Shown here: piece after piece, positions 36,088 to 45,570 of the stretch
Layout of the letters: each line of letters opens with the position of its first letter
Position numbering within the stretch: the stretch's first letter is position 1
Assembly (NCBI GenBank): GCA_947311255.1
Contig: CAMZKL010000032.1
Span: forward strand, 17,748-81,747
Direction of reading: 5' to 3'
DNA: 64,000 bases
DNA from: an uncultured Chlorobiota bacterium
GTDB lineage: Bacteria > Bacteroidota > Bacteroidia > Bacteroidales > JAADGE01
Program-made: the position numbers and the translations under genes
The notes under the pieces: model-generated
Seen by the model: the letters and a program-made list of their open reading frames with translations, nothing else
The model's database searches: none
What the model was told of the DNA's origin: nothing

Positions 36088-38829
36088 TTATTTAATTTGG
36101 TATTTATAAAGGTAATTATCCTTGTTTCCAACAATTAAGGAGTATTGATTGCTTTCATCAAATACGGCAATGCTGAACAAACCAGAGCCTGTTAAAGGGA
36201 ATCCTTTGCAGAGTCTTCCTTTTCTGTTAATTAAATAAATTTTATTTTTTGAACTTGTACCTAATCTTGTGTCGGTATTGCTAAATTTATAAACTGATAA
36301 ATCGTTTATAAGGTTTTCATCATAGGAATAAGAATAAATTCTTTTTTTATCTTTTCCATTATATGCTTCCGTCTGGTTTTTATCTGTAAAAATATAATCC
36401 GGAATCTTATCTCCATTAACATCTACGTATTTATAAAAATGATTATTTGTAAATTGTTTTAACTCAATTTTGGCAATTTTTCCATTCTCAAAAATAGAAT
36501 AAACTGTTCCTGAGGGATTTGTTAGGGAAAAATGTGCTTTTGAGTTATTGTTTTCATCAACAAAAAAAATATCCGAGTTTTTTGACAATTGTATATTTGC
36601 CTCTGGCTTAACTCTTGTCTCGCCTCTTCTATTAAGAATATATATGTTTGATTTATCTCTAAAAACTATATAATCTTTATCTTTATTTACAAAATGATTT
36701 ATTTTACCAGTAACAGTACTTTTTGTTTTATTAAAAACCCAACCATCAATTATATTTCCTTCTTTTCCATATAGATACACTTTTTTGTTTTTAGTTGCAA
36801 CGAATATTCTATAATCTCTACTTCCGGAGTAATCAAATACAGAAAGACCGTTTGTTGCTGTAGATTTTAAAATTACCGGATAGTTTTCGAGCCAATTCCC
36901 TTTTCTATCGATACAATATATTTTATTTTTAGTATTAAAAAATAATTGAAGTTTTTTATTTTTATAAAAATCTATTTGATAAATTTCACTAATTATTTTA
37001 CCATCTAGTTGCCTTGTCCAAAGAATTTTACCAGACTTATTTATTAAATATATTTTATTTGCCACATCTTGAATAACAATTTCTTTTTCATTTGTGTTAT
37101 GGTTTAAAACAATAAAAGGTTTTCCGGCGATTACGGTATCTAATCTTACTTCCCAAACAGTTTCTGAGATTAGTTGTTTTTTAGAATTTATAGTAAATTT
37201 AAGACTTGTATAAATGGGATAAGTATCTGATATAAATTGGATTGCAGGTCCTTGAATTTTCTCAAAGACATTAGCATCTTGTTCAAAACGTTTTGCTTTT
37301 TCTTCTTTAAGAATTTGTTTTACTATACTTTTTGAATGAAACAAATCTGTATAAAAAAAGATATTTGATTGGTCTGAAAAGCTTTTAATAAATGAATAGT
37401 TTTGAGATTTTCGTTTTAAAGTTCTTTCATTTTCATATGAATTAATTAGTGTTTTTAGTGTATTAATTTTCTCACTAAAAACCATAAAATCATTAATAAA
37501 TGAAACATATCTTGCATTTACATCTTTAAAAATAGTTCCAAAAAACATTTCGGGCAAATTCTTCTCGGGAACTTTAAATATTTTATATTCTTGGCTGTTA
37601 CTAATATATTTTTTGGCTTCTGAATTATTTCCTGCAAATTTATTTAGACTTGTAAAAAACATTTCTGCTTTTTCAACATCTTTATATTTTAGAAAAACAA
37701 AAGCATTATGTTTTTTTCCGTTTTTATTAAAATCTTCATATCCCAATGCTATTTCGTTTCCAATTATTTCGTATAAGCTATTTTTATCTTCTGTTATTCT
37801 GTATTTTTTATAAAATTCTGCGAGCCTTATTTTGTGATTATTAAGATTTCTCATCATTCCAAGATATTCTTCATATTTATATTTAAAATCTGACCCATCA
37901 CCAATATTTAGTGCTATGAACATTGATGTTTTTTCCGGCAATATTTTTAATACTTTATTCCTTTCAGGTTTTGAATTTTTAAACATTCTTAAAAATTGCA
38001 TTTCGGGTTTTAAAATAGTATGTCCTGTAAGATTAATTTCTTTCCTTTTTATATTAAGATTAAAAACTGACCAGTCCGCAAATTTTTGCATGAGCATATT
38101 TTTATCTTTAAAAATATTGGTTGTTGTACTATTTATGAATGAAAAAAGATTGTTGTAGTTAATAAATAAAGACGCAATGCTTTTATTGGATGTGTTTTGA
38201 TATAGTATCTTAAAATTATTATCTGAAAACAAAGATGCTTTGCTATTTATATTTTTTATAGATTTTTGCAATAAAACTTCTGAAAAAGACATTATAAAAA
38301 AATCTTCATAAAAAGTATAAAAAAAATCAAGTTTTTTATTTGGAATTCTTTTATGAAAAATTTCAGCTCCTGCAAATGTTTTTTCTTCAGAAATTATATT
38401 CTTATCAATTTTTAAAATTTCCAAATTAAAAGTGTTTATTATTTTATTTCTTTCTGAAAAACTTGTTGCAAATAGAAAGTCCATATTTTCTTTCCCTAAT
38501 AGGTGTGCTGAGACAATAACCGTTTTATGATTTATAAATTTTTTAAGAACTTTGTTGTTTCTTATTAAAGAATCTATAAACGAAAAGTTTTTATTAAATT
38601 TTTGAGCAAGTTTTAATTCTGAAATAATTGATTTAATATCTTTATTCTTTGATATTTTATTAATTAGATATGAAAAATCGTCGGTTTCTAAAATCAAAGC
38701 TACTTTGTTTGGAACAGCATTGATAACAGGAGAAAGATTTCTTTTTGTTCTACCAAAATATATAGACAATGTAATAACTGCTATCACGGCAATTATAGAT
38801 ACAATTAAGAGTGTCTTATTGTTTATCAT
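36088..38829 (-). CDS. Membrane-anchored protein with C-terminal beta-propeller-like repeats
   Basis: 913 residues with one N-terminal membrane segment (about 5-27). Residues about 30-560 resemble the DUF3352-type fold, with repeated strand-helix phrases such as NAVPNKVALILETDD. The C-terminal third contains at least five repeats with the core IYLINKSGKILW, IYCIDRKGNWLENYP, VYLYGKEGNIIDGW, IYILNRRGETR and IYLINRKGRLCKGFP, which look like PQQ-type propeller blades. A periplasmic scaffold or sensor is likely; no enzyme motif was found. It begins 9 bases after the dus stop in an operon with dus and glyS. Confidence 0.62.
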   Translation of the reverse strand: MINNKTLLIVSIIAVIAVITLSIYFGRTKRNLSPVINAVPNKVALILETDDFSYLINKISKNKDIKSIISELKLAQKFNKNFSFIDSLIRNNKVLKKFINHKTVIVSAHLLGKENMDFLFATSFSERNKIINTFNLEILKIDKNIISEEKTFAGAEIFHKRIPNKKLDFFYTFYEDFFIMSFSEVLLQKSIKNINSKASLFSDNNFKILYQNTSNKSIASLFINYNNLFSFINSTTTNIFKDKNMLMQKFADWSVFNLNIKRKEINLTGHTILKPEMQFLRMFKNSKPERNKVLKILPEKTSMFIALNIGDGSDFKYKYEEYLGMMRNLNNHKIRLAEFYKKYRITEDKNSLYEIIGNEIALGYEDFNKNGKKHNAFVFLKYKDVEKAEMFFTSLNKFAGNNSEAKKYISNSQEYKIFKVPEKNLPEMFFGTIFKDVNARYVSFINDFMVFSEKINTLKTLINSYENERTLKRKSQNYSFIKSFSDQSNIFFYTDLFHSKSIVKQILKEEKAKRFEQDANVFEKIQGPAIQFISDTYPIYTSLKFTINSKKQLISETVWEVRLDTVIAGKPFIVLNHNTNEKEIVIQDVANKIYLINKSGKILWTRQLDGKIISEIYQIDFYKNKKLQLFFNTKNKIYCIDRKGNWLENYPVILKSTATNGLSVFDYSGSRDYRIFVATKNKKVYLYGKEGNIIDGWVFNKTKSTVTGKINHFVNKDKDYIVFRDKSNIYILNRRGETRVKPEANIQLSKNSDIFFVDENNNSKAHFSLTNPSGTVYSIFENGKIAKIELKQFTNNHFYKYVDVNGDKIPDYIFTDKNQTEAYNGKDKKRIYSYSYDENLINDLSVYKFSNTDTRLGTSSKNKIYLINRKGRLCKGFPLTGSGLFSIAVFDESNQYSLIVGNKDNYLYKYQIK

Positions 38830-38838
38830 TTTTTAATT

Positions 38839-39819
38839 TTAGTTGTTTTTATATCTTTCTTTTATAGTGTCTAGTATTTCATTTATTTCTGTTACATCCA
38901 TTGATGTTAAAAGCCTAAGTCTTAATTGTTTAAAATCTTTTAATCCTTTAAAATAAATGGCAAAATGTCTTCGCATCTCAAAAAAACCTGTTCTTTCCCC
39001 TTTTATTTCAATTGATTTAAAAAAATGATGCCTTGCAATCTCTACTTTTTCTTCAATTGAAGGTGGAGCTAAAACTTTTCCTGTTTCTAAAAAGTGTTTT
39101 ACTTCTTTAAAAATCCAAGGTTTTCCAATTGTTGCTCTTCCTATCATTATACCGTCAACTCCAAAATCATCAATTGCTTTTTGAGCCTCTTCACCAGATG
39201 TTATGTCTCCGTTTCCTATTATCGGAATTTTTATTCTAGGATTATCTTTAACTTTTTTAATTAAGCTCCAATCTGATTTTCCTTTGTACATTTGAGAACG
39301 TGTTCGTCCATGAATTGTTAATGCTTGTATTCCTGTGTCTTGTAATTCTTCGGCAATTTTATCTATAATTAAACTTTCAGAATCCCAACCTAATCGAGTT
39401 TTTACAGTTACTGGCACTTTCACAGCATTAACAATTTGCCTTGTCATTTCCATTAATTTTGGAATATCTTTTAGCATTCCGGAACCTGCTCCTCTGTTAG
39501 CAATTTTTTTTACAGGGCATCCATAATTTATATCAATTAAATCTGGTTTTGCTTCTTCTGCAATTTTAGCAGCTTCAACCATTGCATCTATTCTATGTCC
39601 GTATATTTGAATTCCGGTTGGTCTTTCGCTTACATCAATTTTTAATTTCTTAAGAGACTTGTCAATATTTCTAATTAATGCTTCCGAAGCAACAAATTCC
39701 GTATATAAAACATCGGCACCAAAATCTTTGCACATTTGCCTAAATGAACGATCTGTAATATCTTCCATTGGGGCAAGTAGCAAAGGAAAATGCGGTATTT
39801 CTATATTTGCAATTTTCAA
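38839..39819 (-). CDS. dusB: tRNA-dihydrouridine synthase, DusB-like
   Basis: 326 residues. FMN-binding TIM barrel starting PLLLAPMEDITDRSFR, with the catalytic cysteine in DINYGCPVKKIANRGAGSG. FMN contacts appear in TVKTRLGWD, IHGRTRSQMYKG and GNGDITSGEEA. The C-terminal helical domain (about 245-326) recognises tRNA. The start codon is TTG and follows directly after the glyS stop (TAATTG), so translation probably depends on glyS. The DusB assignment among Dus classes rests on the phrase PVTVKTRLGWD and general resemblance. Confidence 0.9.
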   Translation of the reverse strand: MKIANIEIPHFPLLLAPMEDITDRSFRQMCKDFGADVLYTEFVASEALIRNIDKSLKKLKIDVSERPTGIQIYGHRIDAMVEAAKIAEEAKPDLIDINYGCPVKKIANRGAGSGMLKDIPKLMEMTRQIVNAVKVPVTVKTRLGWDSESLIIDKIAEELQDTGIQALTIHGRTRSQMYKGKSDWSLIKKVKDNPRIKIPIIGNGDITSGEEAQKAIDDFGVDGIMIGRATIGKPWIFKEVKHFLETGKVLAPPSIEEKVEIARHHFFKSIEIKGERTGFFEMRRHFAIYFKGLKDFKQLRLRLLTSMDVTEINEILDTIKERYKNN

Positions 39820-41373
39820 TTATCTTAATTTTTTAAATAAATTCTTAAAATTAACTTTTCCATCAATAATTGAAGAAAGTTTTCTAATTTCTACTCTTTC
39901 TTGTTGCATTGTATCTCTTTCTCTTATTGTTACAGTTTCATCTTCAAGTGTTTGGTGGTCCACAGTTATGCAGTATGGTGTTCCTATTGCATCTTGTCTT
40001 CTGTAACGTTTTCCTATAGAATCTTTTTCTTCATATTGGCAATTAAAATCGTATTTTAAGTCGTCTAAAATTTCTCTTGCTTTTTCTGCTAAACCATCCT
40101 TTTTCATTAACGGAAGAATTGCTGCTTTTATCGGAGCTAATGCAGGAGGGATTCTTAAAACAGTTCTTGTTTCTATTTTTCCATTTTCTTTTTTAATCTC
40201 TTCTTCTTCAAAAGAAGTTGCCAGTACGGTTAAGAACATTCTATCAACTCCAATTGAAGTTTCTATTACATAAGGGACATAAGATTTATTAAGTTCAGGG
40301 TCAAAATATTGAAGTTTTTTACCGGAAAACTCTTGATGTTGTGATAAATCAAAATCTGTTCTTGAATGTATTCCTTCTAATTCTTTAAACCCAAACGGAA
40401 AATCAAATTCAATATCAGTTGCTGCTTTAGCGTAGTGAGCAAGATTTTCATGGTCGTGAAATCTGTATTTTTCTTTCCCAAGCCCTAAAGCTTCGTGCCA
40501 TTTCATTCTTAATGACTTCCAATATTCAAACCATTTATCTTCTTCTCCGGGGCGAATAAAAAATTGCATTTCCATTTGTTCAAATTCTCTCATTCGGAAA
40601 ATAAATTGTCTTGCAACTATCTCATTTCTAAATGCTTTTCCAATCTGAGCAATTCCAAAAGGCAGTTTCATTCTTCCGGTTTTTTGAACATTCAAGTAAT
40701 TAACAAAAATACCTTGTGCTGTTTCGGGTCTTAAATAAATAACATCTGCCTCTTCACTTACAGAACCTAGTTTTGTGTCGAACATTAAATTAAATTGTCG
40801 AACATCTGTCCAATTTTTACTTCCAGAAACAGGACAAATAATACCGTTATCAATAATTATTTGTTTAACATCTGCAAGGTCTTCTTTTTCCATCGCAGTT
40901 TTAAACCTTAAAAGTATTTCATCAATCTTTTTTTGGCGGTCTAATATTCTTCCATTTGTTGAGCGAAATTCTTTTTCATCAAAAGCATCTCCAAAACGTT
41001 TTTTTGCTTTAGCAATATCTTTCTTAATTTTTATGTTAATCTTCTCAACAAAATCTTCAATAAGCACATCTGCTCTGTATCTTTTTTTAGAATCTTTATT
41101 GTCAATAAGTGGGTCATTAAAAGCTCCAACATGACCGGATGCTTTCCAAACAGTTGGGTGCATAAAAATTGCAGAATCTATTCCAACAATGTTTTCATGC
41201 AACTTAACCATTGAATCTAACCAATATCTCTTAATATTGTTTTTTAGTTCTGAACCATTTTGCCCATAGTCATATACCGCACTTAATCCATCATATATTT
41301 CGCTGGATTGAAAAACGAAACCATACTCTTTTGCGTGAGCAATTACTTTTTTAAATTTATCTGCGTTTGCCAT
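39820..41373 (-). CDS. glyS: Glycyl-tRNA synthetase, single-chain class II type
   Basis: 517 residues of the dimeric, eukaryote/archaea-like GlyRS rather than the two-subunit GlyQS. Motif 2 appears in FRNEIVARQFIFRMREFEQ and motif 3 in GVDRMFLTVLA; the anticodon-binding domain occupies the last 120 residues (APIKAAILPLMKKDGLAE). The insertion between motifs 1 and 2 with CPVSG is present. This is the usual form in Bacteroidota. It is the first gene of the glyS-dus-propeller unit. Confidence 0.95.
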   Translation of the reverse strand: MANADKFKKVIAHAKEYGFVFQSSEIYDGLSAVYDYGQNGSELKNNIKRYWLDSMVKLHENIVGIDSAIFMHPTVWKASGHVGAFNDPLIDNKDSKKRYRADVLIEDFVEKINIKIKKDIAKAKKRFGDAFDEKEFRSTNGRILDRQKKIDEILLRFKTAMEKEDLADVKQIIIDNGIICPVSGSKNWTDVRQFNLMFDTKLGSVSEEADVIYLRPETAQGIFVNYLNVQKTGRMKLPFGIAQIGKAFRNEIVARQFIFRMREFEQMEMQFFIRPGEEDKWFEYWKSLRMKWHEALGLGKEKYRFHDHENLAHYAKAATDIEFDFPFGFKELEGIHSRTDFDLSQHQEFSGKKLQYFDPELNKSYVPYVIETSIGVDRMFLTVLATSFEEEEIKKENGKIETRTVLRIPPALAPIKAAILPLMKKDGLAEKAREILDDLKYDFNCQYEEKDSIGKRYRRQDAIGTPYCITVDHQTLEDETVTIRERDTMQQERVEIRKLSSIIDGKVNFKNLFKKLR

Positions 41374-41387
41374 TTTATTTTTTTTTG

Positions 41388-41395
41388 CAAATTTA
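41388..41395 (-). promoter_or_regulatory. -7 box of glyS
   Basis: TAAATTTG on the minus strand, 14 bases before the glyS ATG. Confidence 0.5.
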
Positions 41396-41589
41396 AAAAA
41401 ATTAACCTGTATTGTTCATACGAATTAACAAAAATATTATACGAAGATATTTATCACTTTTTTTTACTCATGTTTTGTTCTTCTAATTTTTTTATAAACA
41501 TCTAATTTATGATAAAACAATTATTATGCTGTAAATCAGTATATTACATTATTTGTTAATAAGTCAATAACTTGACCTTAAAGACTTTA

Positions 41590-41632
41590 TGGGGTAAAGT
41601 GGGTGATTGTGGGATAAAATGTTTTATATTTG
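41590..41632 (+). promoter_or_regulatory. MraZ-type operator and promoter of the dcw cluster
   Basis: Three TGGGN words stand at 41590 (TGGGG), 41600 (TGGGT) and 41610 (TGGGA), each separated by 5 bases, a 10-base period. MraZ in E. coli and Mycoplasma binds such repeats upstream of its own gene. A -7 box TATATTTG follows at 41625-41632, 26 bases before mraZ. The boxes cover the place where the -33 contact would be, so bound MraZ should block RNA polymerase. The operator is seen; autorepression is inferred from the family. Confidence 0.82.
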
Positions 41633-41658
41633 CACTAAATATTTTAATAAAGAATAGA

Positions 41659-42123
41659 ATGACAAATTTTAAAGGCGACTTCACGGCAAAAATTGACTCA
41701 AAAGGAAGGGTTAGTTTTCCGTCTGCATACATAAAACAGATGCCAGATGAAAGCCCAAAGAAATTTGTTGTTAAAAAAGACATTTACGACAAGTGTTTGA
41801 TAATATACACTGACAATGAGTGGAATAGACAAACTGAAATAATAAAACGTAAAACAAATCCTTACAATAGGAAACATTCTGCTTTTTTAAGAGAATTTTA
41901 CAAAGGTACTGCTGAACTAAAACTTGATTCTAATAATAGAATTTTAATTCCATCAAGGTTAATAGATGAAATTGAAATAAAAAAAGATATTCAGTTTTTA
42001 GGACAAAACCAAAAGATTGAAATTTGGTCTGCCGAAAACTATAATACAATTGGTTTAAATCCAGATGAATTTTCAAATCTTGCTGAAGAAATAATGGGAG
42101 GCGATTTACCAGAACTAGATTAA
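41659..42123 (+). CDS. mraZ: Transcriptional regulator MraZ
   Basis: 154 residues with two SpoVT/AbrB-like halves: NFKGDFTAKIDSKGRVSFPSAY and GTAELKLDSNNRILIPSRLID (each split in two by the DxxGRV/DxxNRI core). MraZ is a ring-forming DNA-binding protein that represses its own dcw operon. The ATG at 41659 is chosen because the longer frame from 41572 runs through the operator and promoter. It is the first gene of the 13-gene cluster. Confidence 0.94.
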   Translation: MTNFKGDFTAKIDSKGRVSFPSAYIKQMPDESPKKFVVKKDIYDKCLIIYTDNEWNRQTEIIKRKTNPYNRKHSAFLREFYKGTAELKLDSNNRILIPSRLIDEIEIKKDIQFLGQNQKIEIWSAENYNTIGLNPDEFSNLAEEIMGGDLPELD

Positions 42124-42145
42124 CTCATGTTTTTCAATATTAAAA

Positions 42146-43069
42146 ATGAAAAGAGATTATCACATACCAGTTTTATTGAAAAAATCTGTTGATGGTTTGA
42201 ACATTGACCCAAAAGGTATCTACGTTGACGTTACATTTGGAGGTGGCGGACATTCAATTGAAATTTTAAAAAAATTAACAACCGGAAAACTTATAGCAAT
42301 TGACCAAGATACAGATGCTGAAAAGAATACAAAAAACATAAAATCCGATAAAGAATATAAAAATAAATTTATTTTTTTTCATACAAATTTCAAATATTTA
42401 GAAAACTTCATTCAATATGCAGGCTATGAAAAAGTAGATGGAATTATTGCTGACCTTGGTGTATCTTCTCATCAATTTGATGAACCAACAAGAGGTTTTT
42501 CATTTATGAAAAGTGATATTCCGGACATGAGAATGAATAAAGACGCAAAATACTCATCATTAGACATTCTAAATTATTACTCCGAAGACGAATTATTTAG
42601 AATTTTAAGAACATACGGAGAGTTGAAAAGTGCAGGAAAACTTTCAACTGCAATTACAAAATATCGAAAAGAAACTAAAATTAACGAAATAGAGCAGTTA
42701 AATAAAATAATAAGAGAAACAATAAAAACCAGCAAGGAATATAAAATTTTTGCAAAAGTATATCAAGCCCTAAGAATTGAAACAAACAAAGAGCTTGAAG
42801 TTTTAAAAGATTTGCTTAAACAAAGTTCTATATTATTAAAAAAAGGAGGAAGACTTGTAATTATTAGTTATCACTCCTTAGAAGATCGTATTGTTAAAAA
42901 TTACTTAAAATTCAATAATTTTGAAGGAATTAGAATAACAGATTTTTACGGCAAACAAGAAAAGAATTTTAAAGAAATTACAAAAAAAGCAATTATTCCT
43001 GACAATATTGAAACAGAAACAAATAGCAGGGCAAGAAGTGCAAAGCTAAGAATAGCAGAAAGAATATAA
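42146..43069 (+). CDS. rsmH: 16S rRNA (cytosine-1402-N4)-methyltransferase
   Basis: 307 residues. SAM-binding motif DVTFGGGGHS near residue 30, then DLGVSSHQFD, GFSF and PDMRMN, and near the C-terminus VIISYHSLEDRIVKNY. These are the marks of RsmH (MraW). The enzyme methylates C1402 in the ribosomal P site. Its stop codon is immediately followed by the ftsL ATG (TAAATG). Confidence 0.96.
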   Translation: MKRDYHIPVLLKKSVDGLNIDPKGIYVDVTFGGGGHSIEILKKLTTGKLIAIDQDTDAEKNTKNIKSDKEYKNKFIFFHTNFKYLENFIQYAGYEKVDGIIADLGVSSHQFDEPTRGFSFMKSDIPDMRMNKDAKYSSLDILNYYSEDELFRILRTYGELKSAGKLSTAITKYRKETKINEIEQLNKIIRETIKTSKEYKIFAKVYQALRIETNKELEVLKDLLKQSSILLKKGGRLVIISYHSLEDRIVKNYLKFNNFEGIRITDFYGKQEKNFKEITKKAIIPDNIETETNSRARSAKLRIAERI

Positions 43070-43399
43070 ATGGGAAGGGTAAAAACAATAATAAGAAACA
43101 TTCTAACAGGAAATTGGCTGGGAAGTGAAATTAAATCAGAAAATATTTATTATACACTTTTTATTGTCTTACTTGTTATTTTATTAATTTATAATAAGTA
43201 CAGAACAGAAGAATTAGTTGTTAAAAAAAAGACATTAAAAGAAAATGTTGAAGTTTTACATTCAAAACACACAAAGATAGAGACAAAACTTATGGAATTT
43301 GGAACTGAAAGAAAAGTAGCAAATGATAGTACAATAATTAATTTAGGCTTAAAACTACCGGAAAAACCTCCTAAAGTAATAATAATTAAAAAAGATTGA
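43070..43399 (+). CDS. ftsL: FtsL-like cell-division protein
   Basis: 109 residues: a short cytoplasmic start, one membrane segment (about 26-42), then a coiled coil (about 45-85) and a short lysine-rich tail. FtsL is poorly conserved in sequence, so the call rests on size, topology and position between rsmH and the PBP gene. It would bind FtsQ/DivIB and a DivIC-like partner to activate septal synthesis. Confidence 0.8.
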   Translation: MGRVKTIIRNILTGNWLGSEIKSENIYYTLFIVLLVILLIYNKYRTEELVVKKKTLKENVEVLHSKHTKIETKLMEFGTERKVANDSTIINLGLKLPEKPPKVIIIKKD

Positions 43400-43440
43400 A
43401 AATAAATAAACATCACATAAAATCAACACTTTAAAATTTA

Positions 43441-45555
43441 ATGGGAAACAGAAAACAAATAATAAGCAGAACGGCAGTAGTCTATATCGGACTGTTATTT
43501 TTTGTTATTTACATATATTCAAGCCTCATCAAAACAATGTTCTTTGAAGGAAACAAATGGAAAATAAAAATAAATTCATATGCAGTTAATTTAAGGGAGG
43601 ACAAACCAAACAGAGGAAACATTTATGATGACAAAGGCAAACTGCTTGCAACATCAGTAAACTTCTTTGATGTTCACATGGACACTCGTGCAGGCGGATT
43701 AACCGACAAATTGTTTAATGAAAAAGTTGACAGTTTGGCAATCTGTTTATCTAATTTTTTCAAAGACAAAACCAAAGAAGATTACAAAAAGAAATTGATA
43801 AATGCAAGAAGAAGATCCTCGCGATTTTTAAAAATTGCAGACAAATTAACTTACGATGAGTTTGTTGAAATAAAAAAATTTCCACTTTTCAGATATAATA
43901 GTAACAAAGGAGGTTTTTTAAGTAAAAAAACAACTAAAAGAAAGCGTCCATTTGATAGATTAATGCGGAGAACAATAGGATTTTTAAGTGAACATAAGGG
44001 AACAGGATTAAAACAAGGGAAAGCAGGACTAGAATACACATACAACAGAGAACTTGGAGGAAGATCAGGCAAATCATACATGAAAAAAATTGGAGGAGGA
44101 AACTGGATGAAAATTAAAGGAGGAGAAGTGTTAGAAAAAGAAAATGGCATGGATTTACACACATCAATAGATATTGACCTACAAGACTATGTTGACGATA
44201 TATTAAGAAAACAATTAACAAAATTAAAAGCAGATTACGGCTCAGTTGTAGTTATGGAAGTTAAAACCGGATACATTAAGGCTATTGCAAATTTAAAAAG
44301 ATATGAAAATAACACTTTTACAGAAGTTTTAAATTATGCTATAGGTGAAAACTTAGCTCCAGGTTCCACTTTTAAATTGCCTGTTTTAATGGCTGCTCTT
44401 GAAGACGGTGTTGTGGGTTTAAACGATATTATTGACACAAAAAAAGGGAACATCCATTACAAAGGTGTGGACATAAACGATTCAGATGGTCATGCTTATG
44501 GTAAAATAACTGTGGAACAAGTCTTTGCAAAATCATCAAATGTAGGGATGGTTAAAATTATTGATGAAAATTATGTGAAAAAAGGTAAAATAAAACATTT
44601 TTTAAAACAATTGTATGCTCTCGGCATAGGAGATATTTCCGGTGTGGATATTTCCGGAGAAGACGATCCTATTATAAAATCACCAGACAATTCTTCATGG
44701 GCACCGTCAACTCCCGGTATGATAGCACATGGGTACGAAGTAAGAATTTCGCCTCTTCAACTTTTAAACTTTTATAATGCTGTTGCAAATAATGGGCAAA
44801 TGGTTAAGCCTCAAATTGTTAAAAAAATTGAAAAAAACGGCATTATTTTAAAAGAATTTAAACCTCAAATAACAAATTCGCTTATTTGCTCAAAATCTAC
44901 ACTGAAAAAAGCACAAAAAATATTAAGAGACGTAGTTACTGATGGTACTGCTAAATTAATAAATACAAAAAAATATAAAATATCAGGAAAAACCGGAACA
45001 ACAGAATATTATGACGCAGAAACAAAAACACATAACGACAAATATAGAGCATCATTTGTAGGATATTTCCCATCTGAAAATCCAAAATATTCAATTATTG
45101 TTGTAATTAACAAACCTAAAACAGATTTTTATGGAGCATTAGCAGCTGCACCTGTTTTTAAAAAAATTGCTGATAAAATTTTTAAAGGAGATCGAGAATT
45201 AAATCCAAATACAGACACAATCTCAAACACAGAACTTCCTCTCTCAAAAAATGGAAATCAAGATGAATTATGTCATATATTAACAGCCCTTTCAATACCA
45301 ATAAAAAAAAATACGAAAAAATCAAAATGGGTAACATCAGAAGTAAAAGAGAACAAAATTTTATTTAATAATAAAAAAATAAAAGCTGAAATTCTACCGG
45401 ACTTACGATATATGGGTGCAAAAGACGCAATTTATATAATTGAAAACATGGGAGCGATTCCATTAATAAAAGGAAGAGGGTTTGTAACAGCACAATCAAT
45501 TGCTCCTGGTACTAAAATAAAAAAAGGGATGAAAATTAAAATTGAATTAAAATAA
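43441..45555 (+). CDS. ftsI: Septal penicillin-binding protein 2/FtsI-type transpeptidase with PASTA domain
   Basis: 704 residues. Membrane anchor (about 9-33), dimerisation domain, and transpeptidase domain with the active-site motif STFK in APGSTFKLP, SSN in AKSSNVG and KTG in SGKTGTTE. A PASTA domain closes the protein (LPDLRYMGAKDAIYIIENMG and following). The PASTA tail makes it look like SpoVD/PBP2X rather than enterobacterial FtsI, and is usual in Bacteroidota. It crosslinks septal peptidoglycan with FtsW. Confidence 0.94.
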   Translation: MGNRKQIISRTAVVYIGLLFFVIYIYSSLIKTMFFEGNKWKIKINSYAVNLREDKPNRGNIYDDKGKLLATSVNFFDVHMDTRAGGLTDKLFNEKVDSLAICLSNFFKDKTKEDYKKKLINARRRSSRFLKIADKLTYDEFVEIKKFPLFRYNSNKGGFLSKKTTKRKRPFDRLMRRTIGFLSEHKGTGLKQGKAGLEYTYNRELGGRSGKSYMKKIGGGNWMKIKGGEVLEKENGMDLHTSIDIDLQDYVDDILRKQLTKLKADYGSVVVMEVKTGYIKAIANLKRYENNTFTEVLNYAIGENLAPGSTFKLPVLMAALEDGVVGLNDIIDTKKGNIHYKGVDINDSDGHAYGKITVEQVFAKSSNVGMVKIIDENYVKKGKIKHFLKQLYALGIGDISGVDISGEDDPIIKSPDNSSWAPSTPGMIAHGYEVRISPLQLLNFYNAVANNGQMVKPQIVKKIEKNGIILKEFKPQITNSLICSKSTLKKAQKILRDVVTDGTAKLINTKKYKISGKTGTTEYYDAETKTHNDKYRASFVGYFPSENPKYSIIVVINKPKTDFYGALAAAPVFKKIADKIFKGDRELNPNTDTISNTELPLSKNGNQDELCHILTALSIPIKKNTKKSKWVTSEVKENKILFNNKKIKAEILPDLRYMGAKDAIYIIENMGAIPLIKGRGFVTAQSIAPGTKIKKGMKIKIELK

Positions 45556-45570
45556 TTCACAACCAAGATA

